Assembly (NCBI RefSeq): GCF_001368815.1 | Contig: NZ_CTEI01000003.1 | Location: 186,001 to 250,000 of the forward strand | Origin: Paraliobacillus sp. PM-2 | Lineage (GTDB): Bacteria > Bacillota > Bacilli > Bacillales > Amphibacillaceae | DNA: 64,000 nt | Direction of reading: 5' to 3' | Shown: one piece after another, positions 53,905 through 64,000 of the stretch | Layout: each line of letters opens with the position of its first letter | Numbering within the stretch: the stretch's first letter is position 1 | Notes under the pieces: model-generated | What the model was told of the DNA's origin: nothing | What the model saw: only the letters and a program-made list of their open reading frames with translations | Database searches by the model: none | Made by a program: the position numbers and the translations under genes

Positions 53905-54342
53905 TTATCCACGAAGTTCGTATGCTTCTGGTTTTTGTGCTTGATGATTATGTTCAGAACCTCTAAATACGTGTAGTTTTTTACCCATTTTGCGGCCAAG
54001 GCTACCTTTTGGAAGCATACCTTTAATAGTTAATTCAAGCATTTGCTCAGGGTATTTTGTACGCATTTCATTTGCTGTACGCGATTTCAATCCACCTGGG
54101 TGGTTGGAATGACGGTGGTAAAGTTTATCATTTAACTTATTACCAGTTAATTCGATTTTCTCTGCATTGATAATGATAACATGGTCACCAGTATCGACAT
54201 GCGGTGTGTACGTTGGTTTATGCTTGCCACGAAGAATTGCAGCTACTTCACTAGATAGACGACCTAGTGTTTGGCCTTCTGCATCAACTACAAGCCATTT
54301 ACGTTCAATGTTTGCTTCATTCGCCATGAAAGTTGTGCGCAT
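53905..54342 (-). CDS. rplM: 50S ribosomal protein L13
   Basis: 145 residues starting [20 protein letters not shown], the usual Bacillus start, behind AGGAGGTTAACG. Contains [16 protein letters not shown] and [12 protein letters not shown]. Early 50S assembly protein. The 240 bp upstream may hold an autoregulatory leader and its promoter, but no consensus could be confirmed. Confidence 0.98.
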   Translation of the reverse strand: MRTTFMANEANIERKWLVVDAEGQTLGRLSSEVAAILRGKHKPTYTPHVDTGDHVIIINAEKIELTGNKLNDKLYHRHSNHPGGLKSRTANEMRTKYPEQMLELTIKGMLPKGSLGRKMGKKLHVFRGSEHNHQAQKPEAYELRG

Positions 54343-54584
54343 GATTCGTTAACCTCCTGTATATAAAAATTCACCTAATATCTTACGTTTCATTCGCTAT
54401 TTCTAGCTTCTTCTGCTTTTATATTCTACACAATTAACTTTCCGGGGCTAATCGTGGTATATAAATAAAATGCCATAGATCATCATACATCAAGTCAGAC
54501 CTAATGTCAATAGGGATTCACCTGGTTGCGTTGTTTTTTCAAAAGATAGATCAAAAGATAGATCAAACCATACTTATATTTCAT

Positions 54585-55325
54585 TCAATTATAAGTGACA
54601 GATGTTAAAAATAGACCTTGTGGCGGAGCGGTTTTTCCAGCTTTTGATCGATCTTTACTCACTAAGATTTCTCTTATTTCCATTGGTTTTCGATTCCCTT
54701 TCCCTACCTCTATCAGTGTCCCAACTATAATACGAACCATATTATAAAGAAAACCACTGCCCTCAAACGTAAAAATGTACTGATTTTTATGTTGCTCGCA
54801 TGTAGCTTGATAGATCGTTCTAACCTTCGTACCTTTCACTCCAGCATTAGCGGCACAAAATGCAGTAAAATCATGTTCTCCTTCAAGCATTGTACAAGCT
54901 TGTTGCATAGATACAATATCAAGTGATTCTTTTACAAAATAGCTATAATTTCTTTGAAACACATCTTTATCTTCATTATTTAACACATAGTATTGATATT
55001 TTTTTGTTTTTACATCAAATCGAGCATGAAAATCATCAGGGACTAATTGAACATGATCAATATAAATATCATTTGGTAGCACTGCATTCAGCGCTCTTTT
55101 CCAATTCGTTTCCGGAATCTTCAGATCTGTATCAAAGTGAAAAGTTTGACCAACAGCATGGACACCTGCATCTGTTCGTCCAGAGGCTACAATTCGTATC
55201 TCTTGTCCTTTATGAATCTTAGATAATGCCTGCTCAATTTTTTCTTGAATAGTAAGTGCATTGGGCTGTACTTGATACCCTGCATAAGCTGTGCCGTCAT
55301 AGCTCACTGTTGTCAATAGTCGCAT
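54585..55325 (-). CDS. truA: tRNA pseudouridine(38-40) synthase
   Basis: 246 residues. Catalytic Asp in SGRTDAGVHA. Opens TVSYDGTAYAGYQVQPNALT and ends APPQGLFLTSVTYN, usual for TruA. Modifies uridines 38-40 of many tRNAs. Follows ecfT by 15 bp. Confidence 0.97.
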   Translation of the reverse strand: MRLLTTVSYDGTAYAGYQVQPNALTIQEKIEQALSKIHKGQEIRIVASGRTDAGVHAVGQTFHFDTDLKIPETNWKRALNAVLPNDIYIDHVQLVPDDFHARFDVKTKKYQYYVLNNEDKDVFQRNYSYFVKESLDIVSMQQACTMLEGEHDFTAFCAANAGVKGTKVRTIYQATCEQHKNQYIFTFEGSGFLYNMVRIIVGTLIEVGKGNRKPMEIREILVSKDRSKAGKTAPPQGLFLTSVTYN

Positions 55326-55340
55326 AATTGTTTATCTCCT

Positions 55341-56144
55341 TTATGAACGTAAGAAGAATAATATGATAATTACGAGAGCAAATATAATAAATGAAATAAT
55401 ATCAATTTTTTCTATCTTTAATTCTCTTAATTTCGTTCGTCCTTCACCGCCCTGATAACCACGAGCCTCCATCGCCATAGCTAGCTCCTCTGCGCGTTTA
55501 AACGCACTAACAAATAATGGTACAAGCAATGGAACAACCGCTTGTATCCGGTCTTTTAAAGGGCCTGTTCGAAAATCTACACCTCTTGATGCTTGCGCTT
55601 TTGATATTTTTTCCGTTTCTTGCATTAACGTTGGAATAAAGCGCAAAGATATAGACATCATTAAGGCCAATTCATGAACTGGAAACTTAATCTTCTTCAA
55701 TGGGCGTAAAAGACTTTCAATCGCATCCGTTATTTCAATTGGAGTGGTTGTCAATGTCAATAAAGATGTTACTAATATTAATAAAAAGAACCGAAAAGAA
55801 ATAGCAATCCCTTGTTTAATTGCTCCTGTGTAAACCGAAAATGAGAAGACCTCAAATAGTACGTCACCTTCTTTTGTAACAATTAAATGCAAAAGAAATG
55901 TAAAAATAATCAAGAACCATACTGGTGTTAGACCTTTCATAATAAAAGATAGTTTTATTTTGGTAGCTAGGGCAGTTCCAATGGCAAAGGTAGTTAGCCA
56001 TGCATAGCTAGGAACTGAATTAGCAAAAAAGACAAAAATAACGAAAAAGAATATAACCATTATTTTTGTACGCGGATCTAATCGATGAATAAATGAGTTA
56101 CTTGGTACATATTGTCCTATTAAAATAGAATTACCCATGTTCAT
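55341..56144 (-). CDS. ecfT: ECF transporter transmembrane (energy-coupling) protein
   Basis: About 267 residues with five to six membrane helices and the two coupling motifs ([12 protein letters not shown] and [12 protein letters not shown], both A-R-G). Links EcfA1A2 to vitamin-specific S components. Its start overlaps the end of ecfA2; the ATGs at 56144 and 56138 are the likeliest starts. Confidence 0.94.
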   Translation of the reverse strand: MNMGNSILIGQYVPSNSFIHRLDPRTKIMVIFFFVIFVFFANSVPSYAWLTTFAIGTALATKIKLSFIMKGLTPVWFLIIFTFLLHLIVTKEGDVLFEVFSFSVYTGAIKQGIAISFRFFLLILVTSLLTLTTTPIEITDAIESLLRPLKKIKFPVHELALMMSISLRFIPTLMQETEKISKAQASRGVDFRTGPLKDRIQAVVPLLVPLFVSAFKRAEELAMAMEARGYQGGEGRTKLRELKIEKIDIISFIIFALVIIILFFLRS

Positions 56145-57003
56145 CACCAACTCTCATCAACAAGGTGAGTTCAGCAGCTAATTCTGGAATGGTCTGTCCT
56201 TTATAAGGGAGCGAGATATCAAATTTTTCTTCTATTTTGCGTAAGAATTGAATGATTTCAGGTAAATCTAATTGAACTGCTTGTAATTTTTCCTTTTGTG
56301 TAAATACCTCACTAGGCACGCCTTCCATATATTTTGTCCCATGATCCATGATAATAACATGGTCTGCATAACGAAGTGCATCTTCCATGCTATGAGTGAC
56401 TAAGATAGTAGTTAATTTTTTCTCATGGTGGAGCTGATAGAACATATCCATCATTTGTTTTTGACCTTTCGGATCTAAACCTGCTGTTGGTTCATCAAGC
56501 ACTAAAACAGAAGGGTCCATTGCTAGTACACCCGCAATGGCAACTCTACGCATTTGTCCACCACTTAAATCAAACGGCGACCGTTCTAACATATCGGTAG
56601 ATAACTGAACAGCTTCCATTACTTTTGGAATCCTTTTTTCGATTTCATGATCAGAAACGCCAAAATTACTCGGTCCAAAGCTGATATCTTTTTTTATTGT
56701 TTCATCAAATAATTGATGTTCTGGATATTGAAATACCACACCTACATGCTTTCGTAGGTTTTTAATTCCTTTTGGCTTTCCATTAGCTGTAAGTTTAAAA
56801 TCGCCAATACGCACTTCACCCTCTGTTGGGCGCAGCAAACCATTTAAATGCTGAATTAAGGTTGATTTCCCAGAACCGGTATGCCCAACAACTGCTACAA
56901 AGGAACCTGATGGAATATCAAAAGAAAGATTAGTTAACGCTCGATGTTCAAAAGGTGTATTGGGTTGATAAGTATAGTTTACATTTTTGAATGATATGTC
57001 CAT
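56131..57003 (-). CDS. ecfA2: ECF transporter ATPase EcfA2
   Basis: 290 residues. Walker [11 protein letters not shown], signature [13 protein letters not shown], Walker [13 protein letters not shown], switch THSMEDA. Second of the paired ATPases. Its ATG overlaps the end of ecfA1 by 25 bp. Confidence 0.95.
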   Translation of the reverse strand: MDISFKNVNYTYQPNTPFEHRALTNLSFDIPSGSFVAVVGHTGSGKSTLIQHLNGLLRPTEGEVRIGDFKLTANGKPKGIKNLRKHVGVVFQYPEHQLFDETIKKDISFGPSNFGVSDHEIEKRIPKVMEAVQLSTDMLERSPFDLSGGQMRRVAIAGVLAMDPSVLVLDEPTAGLDPKGQKQMMDMFYQLHHEKKLTTILVTHSMEDALRYADHVIIMDHGTKYMEGVPSEVFTQKEKLQAVQLDLPEIIQFLRKIEEKFDISLPYKGQTIPELAAELTLLMRVGDEHG

Positions 57004-57818
57004 AATCCTTCTATTAACTCCTCTTGATTTAATGGTTGTTTCTCCAGAATCATTTGATCCTTGTTTATTTCATTTGCTAACTTCGCTACGAAAGGGATAT
57101 CCAGACCAATTTTTTGTAACATTTTTTCCTTTTGAAACACTTCTCTTGGACTAGCTTCTAGCCATACTTCCCCTTTATTCATCACAATAACTTGATCAGC
57201 TTGTGTTATCTCATTTAAATCATGGGTAATTGATATTAACGAGATACCTTGTTGTAATCTAACATTATTAACTGTTTGCATGATTTCTTTTCTACCTTTT
57301 GGATCCAACATTGCTGTTGCTTCATCAAGTATAATCACTTGTGGGGAGACGGCTAATACACCACCAATGGCAACACGTTGTTTTTGTCCTCCAGATAATC
57401 GATGGGGCTCATGAAGGCGATAATCCCACATAGAAACGGCTTCTAGGCTGCTTTTTATCTTAGAAATCATTTTTTGTCGCTCTACTCCTCTATTTTCTAA
57501 ACCAAAGGCAACATCATCTCTAACAGTCGTACCGACAAATTGATTATCAGGGTTTTGAAAAACCATACCAATGGCTTTTCTTACTTCCCAAACGGTTTCT
57601 TCTGTCACAGTTATACCATTAACAATTATTTCTCCCTTCACCGGAAATAACAAACCATTTATTAATTTTGCAATGGTTGATTTCCCAGAGCCATTATGCC
57701 CAATAATTGCCACCCAACGATCAGCAGGGATGCAAAAACTTACATTGTTCAGTACCCATGGCTGCTCTTCACTATATCTGAACGAAACATTACGAAACTC
57801 TATATAAGTATTATTCAT
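56979..57818 (-). CDS. ecfA1: ECF transporter ATPase EcfA1
   Basis: 279 residues from ATG 57818 after GGAGG; the longer frame starts inside the ribosome site. Walker [11 protein letters not shown], signature [13 protein letters not shown], Walker [13 protein letters not shown]. Energises uptake of vitamins through exchangeable S components encoded elsewhere. Confidence 0.95.
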   Translation of the reverse strand: MNNTYIEFRNVSFRYSEEQPWVLNNVSFCIPADRWVAIIGHNGSGKSTIAKLINGLLFPVKGEIIVNGITVTEETVWEVRKAIGMVFQNPDNQFVGTTVRDDVAFGLENRGVERQKMISKIKSSLEAVSMWDYRLHEPHRLSGGQKQRVAIGGVLAVSPQVIILDEATAMLDPKGRKEIMQTVNNVRLQQGISLISITHDLNEITQADQVIVMNKGEVWLEASPREVFQKEKMLQKIGLDIPFVAKLANEINKDQMILEKQPLNQEELIEGLWTYHSKM

Positions 57819-58178
57819 ATATTCCTCCAAAAAAAAACAATATATTTCCCTGGAAATAATGTATATTGTCGGGACATGTCATATATTATTAATTTATATC
57901 ATAGTTTCTTCAAAATAAGGCACACTTCTAATTGATTATTTTATCATAATTTCATTGTATTGATATAGCTAATTTATAGATTTTAATCTTACGTTTTAAA
58001 ATGCTTTATTATGAATATCAATTACTTTACGCTCTAAATATAATTTTTATAGGATTGATTATTCAAACACAATACATAAATAGCCGGGACGTGGGTGTTA
58101 TGCTGTATCGGAATCAAAAATAATGCTTATATGGTCGTTTATATCTATTACACCTTCCTGTATTGCAAAAAGTTGAAA

Positions 58179-58220
58179 TAAAAAAAGCCGTTTGCTCCAC
58201 TTTGGGTAGCTAAACGGCTT
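58179..58220 (-). terminator. Second terminator after rplQ
   Basis: AAGCCGTTTAGCTACCC...GGAGCAAACGGCTTTTTTT on the minus strand. Confidence 0.85.
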
Positions 58221-58249
58221 CACCTATCTATATCTAATGAAGGCATGAG

Positions 58250-58299
58250 CAAAAAAGGGCTTTGATTCACCTCGTGCAGAGATTCTGTCCAAGCCCTTA
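58250..58299 (-). terminator. First terminator after rplQ
   Basis: AAGGGCTTGGAC...AAAGCCCTTTTTT on the minus strand, ending the secY-to-rplQ operon. Confidence 0.85.
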
Positions 58300-58316
58300 C
58301 CTTCATATATCAAACT

Positions 58317-58670
58317 TTATACTAACTCAATAACTGCCATTTTTGCACCATCACCGCGACGTGGTCCTAATTTTAACACACGTGTGTAACCGCCCTGACG
58401 ATCTTCGTAACGACTAGCTATATCAGAAAATAACTTTTGTACTGCATCTTCATTTTCAGCCGACTCTACATTATATAAATATGATGCTGCTTGACGGCGT
58501 GCATGAATATCACCACGTTTACCCAACGTAATCATTTTATCTACTACAGAACGAAGATCTTTTGCTTTTGCCTCTGTTGTTTCTAGACGCTCATGAATAA
58601 TCAAATCAGTAGCAAGATTTCGAAGTAGTGCTAAACGTGCATCAGTCGTACGACCTAGTTTTCTAGCCAT
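58317..58670 (-). CDS. rplQ: 50S ribosomal protein L17
   Basis: 117 residues, [20 protein letters not shown] to the [18 protein letters not shown] end. Last gene of the large ribosomal operon, 47 bp after rpoA. Confidence 0.98.
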   Translation of the reverse strand: MARKLGRTTDARLALLRNLATDLIIHERLETTEAKAKDLRSVVDKMITLGKRGDIHARRQAASYLYNVESAENEDAVQKLFSDIASRYEDRQGGYTRVLKLGPRRGDGAKMAVIELV

Positions 58671-58717
58671 CGATTATCCCTCCCTTTTTCGGAATATCTC
58701 AAGATGTTTTCATATGA

Positions 58718-59662
58718 TTAATCTTCTTTACGTAAACCTAATCCTAAATCCTCAAGTTTATGTTTCACTTCTTCTAGTGATTTTCGTCCTAGATTACGAA
58801 CTTTCATCATATCTTCTTCAGATTTATTTGCAAGCTCCTGTACCGTATTAATCCCTGCTCGTTTTAAACAGTTATAAGAACGTACGGATAAGTCAAGCTC
58901 TTCGATTGTCATTTCAAGTACTTTTTCTTTTTGATCTTCTTCTTTTTCAATCATAATTTCTGCATTTTGTGCTTCATCTGTTAAACTAACAAAGATATTT
59001 AAATGTTCAGTATAGATTTTAGCACCTAAAGATACTGCCTCTTCTGGACGTATGCTCCCATCTGTCCAAACATCTAACGTTAATTTATCAAAATTCGTGA
59101 TTTGACCTACACGAGTATTCTCTACTTGATAAGTAACGCGAGATACTGGAGTGAAAATCGAATCAACAGGAATAACTCCTATTGGTTGATCATCATGATT
59201 GTTAGCATCCGCTGGACGATATCCACGTCCACGTTCAGCAGTCATCTTCATATGCAATGCTGCATTACTACCCAATGTAGCAATATGAAGATCCGGATTA
59301 AGAATTTCCACATCACTGTCATACGTAATATCCGCAGCAGTAACAACGCCTTCTCCCTGTACATCTATTTCTAATGTTTTCTCTTCCTCAGAGTAAATCT
59401 TTAGAGCTAGTTTCTTCAGGTTAAGAATAATCGTTGTAACGTCTTCTATAACACCATCTATCGTCGAAAATTCATGTAATGCGCCATCAATTTGCACGGA
59501 TGTTACAGCAGCACCAGGAAGTGAGGATAATAGAATACGACGTAAGGAGTTTCCTAGTGTAGTCCCATATCCACGTTCTAGTGGTTCTACGACGAATTTT
59601 CCAAATGTAGCATCATCACTGATTTCTACCGTTTCAATCTTTGGCTTTTCAATTTCGATCAT
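58718..59662 (-). CDS. rpoA: RNA polymerase alpha subunit
   Basis: 314 residues. N-terminal dimerisation domain ([34 protein letters not shown]) and C-terminal HhH domain ([32 protein letters not shown]). Complete. Confidence 0.98.
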   Translation of the reverse strand: MIEIEKPKIETVEISDDATFGKFVVEPLERGYGTTLGNSLRRILLSSLPGAAVTSVQIDGALHEFSTIDGVIEDVTTIILNLKKLALKIYSEEEKTLEIDVQGEGVVTAADITYDSDVEILNPDLHIATLGSNAALHMKMTAERGRGYRPADANNHDDQPIGVIPVDSIFTPVSRVTYQVENTRVGQITNFDKLTLDVWTDGSIRPEEAVSLGAKIYTEHLNIFVSLTDEAQNAEIMIEKEEDQKEKVLEMTIEELDLSVRSYNCLKRAGINTVQELANKSEEDMMKVRNLGRKSLEEVKHKLEDLGLGLRKED

Positions 59663-59896
59663 TAATAAAACCCTCCTTCAAACGTCGAAACCCCGGTTAG
59701 ACTATTTGCCTAACCGAAATTCCTCATGTAGGCAGTTCCCGCTTCTGCACTAAGTCCATTCGTATACTTCAAATCTGTCTTAAGCAATGGTGACTTTTAA
59801 CTATTACATTAAATCATCACTTTAAATCGTTCATCTTAACTTTTAGCTTCATAAATCATTATAGACAGTCTGACAAATTCTATACGGATAAATTAT
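59663..59896 (-). other. rpsK-rpoA intergenic hairpin region
   Basis: About 230 bp, unusually long for this operon. CGGTTAG...CTAACCG (about 59692-59717) forms a stable hairpin without a T run, so it may be an RNA processing or attenuation element. No ORF. Confidence 0.4.
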
Positions 59897-60286
59897 TTAT
59901 ACACGACGACGTTTTGGTGGGCGACAACCATTGTGAGGAACTGGTGTTACATCAACAATGGCAGTTACATCGATACCAACTGCTTGTAGTGAACGGATTG
60001 CCGCTTCACGACCAGCGCCAGGTCCTTTAACTGTTACTTCTAATGTTTTTATTCCGTGCTCCTGTGCAGCTTTAGCAGCAGCTTCTGCAGCCATTTGTGC
60101 AGCAAATGGAGTCGATTTACGTGAACCTTTAAAGCCAAGTACACCAGCACTGCTCCAGCTTATTACATTACCTTGCACATCTGTAATCGTAACGATTGTA
60201 TTGTTAAAAGTAGAACGAATATGTGCTATGCCAGTGTCTATATTCTTTTTCACACGTTTTTTACGCGTATTTGTTTTACGAGCCAT
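59897..60286 (-). CDS. rpsK: 30S ribosomal protein S11
   Basis: 129 residues; [32 protein letters not shown] and the C-terminal [12 protein letters not shown] are diagnostic. Confidence 0.98.
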   Translation of the reverse strand: MARKTNTRKKRVKKNIDTGIAHIRSTFNNTIVTITDVQGNVISWSSAGVLGFKGSRKSTPFAAQMAAEAAAKAAQEHGIKTLEVTVKGPGAGREAAIRSLQAVGIDVTAIVDVTPVPHNGCRPPKRRRV

Positions 60287-60311
60287 TAGCTTAACGAACC
60301 TCCTTTAATAC

Positions 60312-60677
60312 TTATTTCTTTTTATTAGCCATTGTTTTACGTGGGCCTTTACGAGTACGAGAGTTGTTCTTTGTCTTTTGTCCACGAAGTGGTAACCCTC
60401 TACGGTGACGTAAGCCTCTATATGAGCCAATTTCAATTAGTCGTTTAATATTTAAAGAAATTTCACGACGTAGATCGCCTTCTACAGTACGATTATCAAC
60501 TGCAGTACGAATTTTTGCTAATTCATCTTCAGTCAAATCACGAACACGAGTATCTTCAGAAACACCAGCTTCAGCCAAAACTTCTTTTGCAGCAGATTTA
60601 CCAATGCCATAGATATAAGTTAAAGAAATTACTATACGTTTTTCACGTGGAATATCAATACCTGCAATACGTGCCAT
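60312..60677 (-). CDS. rpsM: 30S ribosomal protein S13
   Basis: 121 residues; [35 protein letters not shown] and a basic tail [12 protein letters not shown]. Confidence 0.98.
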   Translation of the reverse strand: MARIAGIDIPREKRIVISLTYIYGIGKSAAKEVLAEAGVSEDTRVRDLTEDELAKIRTAVDNRTVEGDLRREISLNIKRLIEIGSYRGLRHRRGLPLRGQKTKNNSRTRKGPRKTMANKKK

Positions 60678-60701
60678 ACGTGTTGTGCACCTCCTTATTG
60701 A

Positions 60702-60842
<141 letters not shown>

Positions 60843-60848
60843 TTATCA

Positions 60849-61067
60849 TTATTTATAACGGTACGTAATACGTCCTCTTGTCAAATCATATGGAGAAAGT
60901 TCAACCGTTACCTTATCTCCAGGTAAAATTCGAATAAAATGCATACGAATCTTTCCAGAGACATGAGCTAAAACGGTATGACCATTCTCTAATTCAACTT
61001 TAAACATTGCGTTCGGTAATGTGTCAGTAACAGTACCTTCTACTTCAATTGCATCGTCTTTCGCCAT
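60849..61067 (-). CDS. infA: Translation initiation factor IF-1
   Basis: 72 residues, OB fold: [20 protein letters not shown] ... [20 protein letters not shown] ... RGRITYRYK. Full length. Overlaps the end of the KOW protein gene by 23 bp. Confidence 0.98.
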   Translation of the reverse strand: MAKDDAIEVEGTVTDTLPNAMFKVELENGHTVLAHVSGKIRMHFIRILPGDKVTVELSPYDLTRGRITYRYK

Positions 61068-61380
61068 CGAGTTGATCTCCCTTCTTCAAATCAGTCACTA
61101 CTTCATTGACAAATTTTGATATAGCAAAACGCAGCTTACCATTTGTAACGCGACCAGTTTCTAGAAGGCTATTTTGGACCTCAGGAGAAATAAAGTTCAT
61201 CGGCATAACATGATTTAGATTCTTCTTCTTTGGTCGATCATACTTTCTTTTCTCTCCGTCAGCAAGTAAAGCAAAACGATCATCTACTATACCTATTACA
61301 ATAGCATATTGACCAGCTTCTCGCCCTTGTAAAATTTGAACAACTTGACCTATCTGGGGATACGAATCCGCATCATTCAA
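61045..61380 (-). CDS. KOW-domain RNA-binding protein
   Basis: 111 residues with an L14e/KOW-like N-terminus ([40 protein letters not shown]). In Bacillus the homologous short KOW gene sits between map and infA; here it directly follows the map relic. Function not established; a ribosome-associated role is inferred from operon position. The C-terminal half is less conserved. Confidence 0.8.
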   Translation of the reverse strand: MNDADSYPQIGQVVQILQGREAGQYAIVIGIVDDRFALLADGEKRKYDRPKKKNLNHVMPMNFISPEVQNSLLETGRVTNGKLRFAISKFVNEVVTDLKKGDQLDGERRCN

Positions 61381-61399
61381 ACATGATCACCTTCACTTA

Positions 61400-61680
61400 C
61401 CGATTTGTTATATTAACAAATCATGATATTGTTTTAAAATATATAGAAAACAAACATATATTTTACCATGTTTTGTGACAACCGTCCAATCATCCGCAAA
61501 AGTTGTTATCTGACATATCCCGCTATTAACCATGAAGTAATTATTTACTCATGATTAAATTTGTATGCATAGACCAAAAATAGATGTACCTTTTTAGTCT
61601 ACTAACACACGTTGTATTTATTAGATGCGATATATTGGAAAGGCGGGCACCTGGTTTTGCTTGATTTGAAAATGAAATAA
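61400..61680 (-). pseudogene. map: Decayed methionine aminopeptidase gene (map relic)
   Basis: Between adk and the KOW gene, where map belongs, two short stretches in the right order and strand still match MetAP. About 61660-61619 encodes QAKPGARLSNISH (compare EAKPGERLSNISHAIQ) and 61497-61471 encodes ADDWTVVTK (compare LADNWTVVTVDGK). The metal-binding DID...H region and the N-terminal third are not found, and frames are broken. The 459-bp gap is shorter than a ~745-bp map. A second map copy elsewhere must supply this essential activity. Confidence 0.75.
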
Positions 61681-61839
61681 CATTATTCACCATTAGTATA
61701 TACATTCAAAACGCTTCTATAAACGTTAGTTGTTTTTACAATGGCAATAAGTTATTTATACATTAATTGGTATTTATGTGCAAACACACAGAAAACTTTA
61801 TAATTTGTTTGTTATTTCTATCGTATTTGCACAAATTAC
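61681..61839 (-). other. Remaining adk-side part of the gap
   Basis: AT-rich. No MetAP residues recognised; a promoter for the KOW-infA segment could lie in 61470-61700 (for example TTGGAC with TAAAAT 18 bp on, near 61488-61459), but this is weak. Confidence 0.3.
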
Positions 61840-62511
<672 letters not shown>

Positions 62512-62540
62512 TCATGATTAATAGGATCATTAATCAAAAA

Positions 62541-63836
62541 CTATTTAATAAAACCTTTGTAGTGTCGTTTTACTAGTTGGCTTTCTAATTGTTTCATGGT
62601 TTGCAAAGCAACACCTACAACAATTAACAAGCTAGTACCGCCAATTTGGACTGCTTGCGGTAAATTAGCCATACTTCCTAACACTAATGGCAGAACTGCC
62701 ACTGCTGCAAGGAATATTGAACCAACAAAAGTTAAGCGATACATAACACGTGTAAGATACGTTTCAGTTTTGTGACCAGGACGTATCCCAGGAATATAGC
62801 CACCTTGTTTCTTAAGATTTTCTGCCATTTGCTCTGGGTTTACCTGCACAAACGTATAAAAATAGGTGAATGCAATAATTAATGTTACGTATATAACCAT
62901 GCCAATTGGCTGTGTGTAATCAAAAATCGTTTCTATGGTGTCTGCAACTTTTCCATCGAAAAAGCTAGCAATTGTTCTTGGTGCCATGATAAATGATACA
63001 GCAAAAATAACTGGAATAACACCTGCTGCATTCACTTTTAATGGAAGGTGGGTAGAGTGACCACCTACTGGTGAACGATTTACTAAACGTTTTGCATATT
63101 GAATTGGTATTTTACGAAGTGCTTGTTGAATATATATAACACCAACTACAACTGCAAGTACTACCAAAACAATTAAGGAAACAATAACAATATTGATGAA
63201 TAAATCATCACCTGTGTTACCACCAAAATATTGCTCGAATAATTGATTAACGCCATTTGGTATTGCAGCAACAATACCGGCAAAAATGATAATCGATATA
63301 CCATTTCCTACTCCATGTGCGGTAATTTGTTCTCCGAGCCACATTAAAAAGGCTGTTCCACTTGTTAATACAATTGCAATTACAATATATTTTCCAATAC
63401 CAGGATTTGAAATCAATTGACCACCTGCCATGGCATTAAAACCAATTGACATAGCAATTGCTTGAATAAAGGCAAGGATAATGGTTGCATATCTAGTAAA
63501 TTGCGCTAGCTTACGTCTACCGACTTCTCCTTGCTTCTTCCATTCAGTGAATTTGGGTACGACATCCATTTGCAATAATTGCATAATGATGGAAGCGGTG
63601 ATGTAAGGCATAATTCCCATTGCAAAGATGGAGAAATTCTTCAAAGCCCCGCCTCCAAATGTATTTAAGAAACCAAAAACACTTTGTTGATCATCCATAA
63701 ATTCAATTACATCCCGATTGGAAAACGGAACAGGAATGAATGTCCCTAACCGAAAAACAATCAGCATTAATAATGTAAAAACAATTTTACTTCTGATATC
63801 CTTCACACGCACAAAATTGGAGATTGTACGGAACAT
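62541..63836 (-). CDS. secY: Protein translocase subunit SecY
   Basis: 431 residues, ten membrane helices. FRTISNFVRVKDIRSKIVFT opens and GYIPGIRPGHKTETYL is the conserved cytoplasmic loop. Its ATG overlaps the rplO stop by one base (TAATG), which supports translational coupling. Confidence 0.98.
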   Translation of the reverse strand: MFRTISNFVRVKDIRSKIVFTLLMLIVFRLGTFIPVPFSNRDVIEFMDDQQSVFGFLNTFGGGALKNFSIFAMGIMPYITASIIMQLLQMDVVPKFTEWKKQGEVGRRKLAQFTRYATIILAFIQAIAMSIGFNAMAGGQLISNPGIGKYIVIAIVLTSGTAFLMWLGEQITAHGVGNGISIIIFAGIVAAIPNGVNQLFEQYFGGNTGDDLFINIVIVSLIVLVVLAVVVGVIYIQQALRKIPIQYAKRLVNRSPVGGHSTHLPLKVNAAGVIPVIFAVSFIMAPRTIASFFDGKVADTIETIFDYTQPIGMVIYVTLIIAFTYFYTFVQVNPEQMAENLKKQGGYIPGIRPGHKTETYLTRVMYRLTFVGSIFLAAVAVLPLVLGSMANLPQAVQIGGTSLLIVVGVALQTMKQLESQLVKRHYKGFIK

Positions 63837-64000
63837 TAAATCACCTCTATTTTACCGCCCGCTGCCTCTATCGCTTCTTTGGCTGAAGCAGAGAACTTGT
63901 GAGCTTTTACAGTAAGTTTCTTTTCCATATTGCCATTTCCAAGAACTTTAATGCCGGCTTTTAACTTGCTAACCATACCTGATTCAAGTAAAAGCTCAGG
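63836..64000 (-). CDS. rplO: 50S ribosomal protein L15 (3' part; 5' end outside window)
   Basis: The final 54 codons are present: [54 protein letters not shown] and TAA. This is the typical L15 C-terminus. The gene continues past the right edge. Confidence 0.95.
   Translation of the reverse strand, partial: PELLLESGMVSKLKAGIKVLGNGNMEKKLTVKAHKFSASAKEAIEAAGGKIEVI

Larger units (their letters stand above)
57819..58316 (-). other. Intergenic region between rplQ and ecfA1
   Basis: About 500 bp. It holds two terminators of the ribosomal operon (58250-58299 and 58179-58220) and must hold the ecfA1 promoter. A palindrome TATTTCC...GGAAATA lies near 57850. No gene recognised. Confidence 0.55.

Noticed and set aside
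54361-54480. L13 leader RNA before rplM
   Set aside because: A leader is expected there, but I could not match the known consensus pairings with confidence.

Overview
The window is a low-GC chromosome segment from an endospore-forming member of the Bacillaceae. The best fit is the Oceanobacillus/Virgibacillus group, judged from gene order and protein resemblance only. Anchors are the gerD-pdaB and salA-cwlD sporulation neighbourhood, the sigW-rsiW-cdaA-cdaR-glmM-glmS block, and the ribosomal block rplO-secY-adk-(map)-KOW-infA-rpmJ-rpsM-rpsK-rpoA-rplQ-ecfA1-ecfA2-ecfT-truA-rplM-rpsI. Most genes lie on the minus strand.

Region by region. 1-6.3 kb: a sugar-uptake cluster (cut binding protein, GH31 glycosidase, YesN/YesM-type two-component pair). 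6.4-8.4 kb: a two-gene operon for a lipoprotein and a secreted protein with fourteen 11-residue charged repeats, headed by a cyclic-di-GMP-I riboswitch and a terminator. 8.8-13.3 kb: BCCT osmolyte transporter, the relic of an LPXTG surface protein, and a CmtR-like ArsR repressor with a CadA-type metal ATPase. 13.4-16.5 kb: an RsgA paralogue and an ABC-F ribosome-protection protein, each behind a short-peptide leader. 16.5-19.6 kb: a synthetase fragment, Dus, and two uncharacterised envelope proteins. 19.9-27.4 kb: glmS (with ribozyme), glmM, cdaR, cdaA, and a damaged sigW-rsiW pair. 27.4-29.2 kb: nine tRNAs, 5S, and an rRNA operon whose 16S and 23S genes are almost completely missing. 29.3-35.7 kb: a small conserved protein, pdaB, gerD, salA, cwlD and an orphan acetolactate-synthase-like gene. 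35.9-53.0 kb: a glycan-utilisation locus with a cell-wall-anchored GH101 enzyme, ROK repressor, ABC importer, GH38 and GH125 alpha-mannosidases, GH1 and ROK kinase. 53.5-64 kb: the ribosomal-protein/secY block.

The most striking feature is gene decay in housekeeping loci. rsiW is split by a 279-bp ISL3-type remnant with a perfect 8-bp target duplication. sigW lacks a recognisable start. map survives only as scattered codons at its normal place. One rRNA operon is reduced to the 16S 5' end joined to the 23S 3' end. The other points of interest are RNA-level controls (c-di-GMP-I riboswitch, glmS ribozyme, ABC-F attenuator, rsgA-paralogue leader) and the mannose/GalNAc-directed glycan locus. No CRISPR array, prophage or recognisable defence island was seen.
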